The translations under genes and the position numbers were made by a program. The notes beneath the pieces were generated by a model. The model was not told the origin of the DNA. It saw nothing but the letters and a program-made list of their open reading frames with translations, and did no database searches. A DNA stretch of 64,000 nucleotides from Rhodoplanes sp. (GTDB lineage Bacteria > Pseudomonadota > Alphaproteobacteria > Rhizobiales > Xanthobacteraceae): positions 1-64,000 of the forward strand of contig NZ_JACAAX010000017.1 in assembly GCF_013377085.1 (NCBI RefSeq), given 5' to 3'. Shown here piece after piece: positions 63,431 through 64,000 of the stretch (position 1 is the first letter of the stretch; the number at the start of each line of letters is the position of its first letter).

Positions 63431-64000
63431 TTATTGCCTCTCAACGGCTGCTTTAGAGATACGATCAGCATCTGCATCCGAAATTTCGATCTCTCTCTCA
63501 GTGATTTGGCTAAGGGCAGCATCCCGTTCTTTCCGCTCGCGATAGGAAATCAACTGATTTGCTAATTCTGCGGTTAAGACAATGAGATAGGGCGCAGGGC
63601 GGAAATGCGCATTCTGCGTTTGTAGCAAAATCGCGGTTAAGAGTGCAATTCCATAAGCTATCGCTGTTATCCCTTCGCGATAAACATTATAGGTTTCGAA
63701 CATAAATCTGCGCATCACATCCCTGCGTTCGAGAATTAGTTTTTTACGCGGGCCGCTGCTCGGGAGGTACGCGGGTGCTGTAAAGTAATATCTTATGTTG
63801 GCCTGGAAGGCCACCAGCCACAGTACAGCATTCAAGTGATGCATCATAAAAAGTGCACAAAACACCACAACGTCATCCACAAAATAGGCGGCTGCAATGA
63901 ATATAATTATGTTTGTAACGATTACGAACGGTATAATCCATCTTGCTCGAACATTAGCCCAATTCGTCGGGATTTTGTTCGTCGAAAAGCATTGCTCTGC
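63431..64000 (-). CDS. Membrane protein of unknown function (5' end beyond window edge)
   Basis: The frame ends at a TAA at 63431 and stays open back to base 64000, so at least 189 residues are present and the start lies outside. Hydrophobic segments occur at WIIPFVIVTNIIIFIAAAYF, VVVFCALFMMHHLNAVLWLV (the first two, near the visible N-terminus), ITAIAYGIALLTAILL and PYLIVLTAELANQLI. A charged, helical C-terminus (RERKERDAALSQITEREIEI) follows, probably a cytoplasmic coiled coil. The base composition is much AT-richer than the rest of the window, which suggests horizontal transfer. No family recognised. An internal GTG at 63880 is not needed, since the frame continues upstream. Confidence 0.7.
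   Translation of the reverse strand, partial: AEQCFSTNKIPTNWANVRARWIIPFVIVTNIIIFIAAAYFVDDVVVFCALFMMHHLNAVLWLVAFQANIRYYFTAPAYLPSSGPRKKLILERRDVMRRFMFETYNVYREGITAIAYGIALLTAILLQTQNAHFRPAPYLIVLTAELANQLISYRERKERDAALSQITEREIEISDADADRISKAAVERQ

Overview
High-GC (about two-thirds G+C) chromosomal DNA of an alphaproteobacterium. The best fit is Hyphomicrobiales near Rhodoplanes, Rhodopseudomonas or Bradyrhizobium. This is inferred from family content (NorEFCBQD, TorA/TorC, class I PhaC, TPR-caspase, several chemoreceptors) and from palindromic intergenic repeats of the kind common in those genomes. No rRNA, tRNA, CRISPR array or intact transposase was seen.

Layout. 1-2240: an edge-truncated secreted haem-c protein, a cyclopropane-fatty-acid synthase and a small membrane protein. 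2385-8188: a complete nitric oxide reductase locus, norEF and norCBQD, each headed by an NnrR-like palindrome. 8251-10339: a secreted unknown, a small unknown and a ROK sugar kinase. 10340-17609: three chemoreceptor genes in tandem, each followed by its own GC-hairpin terminator; the first two share upstream and downstream DNA and look like a recent duplication. 17685-20145: an NHL-propeller/CMD gene pair divergent from a LysR gene. 20172-25623: a minus-strand run of a secreted haem protein, a GH31 enzyme with an alpha-glucan-lyase-like active site, and an unknown. 25825-29385: a LysR gene divergent from an MFS transporter and a DHDPS-family lyase or aldolase.

29412-44596 is mostly housekeeping: recJ, glpX, hom and an aminotransferase on the minus strand, a lipoprotein, a PHA synthase with a long N-terminal extension, a CBS-BON protein, a TPR-caspase protein, argC, a Tat-exported metallo-beta-lactamase-fold protein and a DedA protein. 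44879-46948 is parE, followed by about 1.4 kb of intergenic repeats.

48324-58709 is more accessory: small unknowns, an acetate/succinate-type permease with a periplasmic Cache protein, a methyltransferase, a deaminase, a VapBC-type pair, a broken copy of the Cache gene, and a patatin lipase next to a peptidoglycan amidase. 58710-62510 holds divergent torA and torC, so the window encodes two anaerobic respiratory activities (NO and probably TMAO/DMSO reduction). After a GNAT gene the sequence becomes AT-richer from about 63140: a decayed REP-like array and a membrane protein running off the right edge, probably acquired DNA.

No whole new defence or mobile system can be demonstrated. The loci most worth follow-up are the GH31/haem-protein operon, the TPR-caspase with the small antitoxin-tail-like gene after it, the patatin/amidase pair, and the VapBC locus with its Cache pseudogene.
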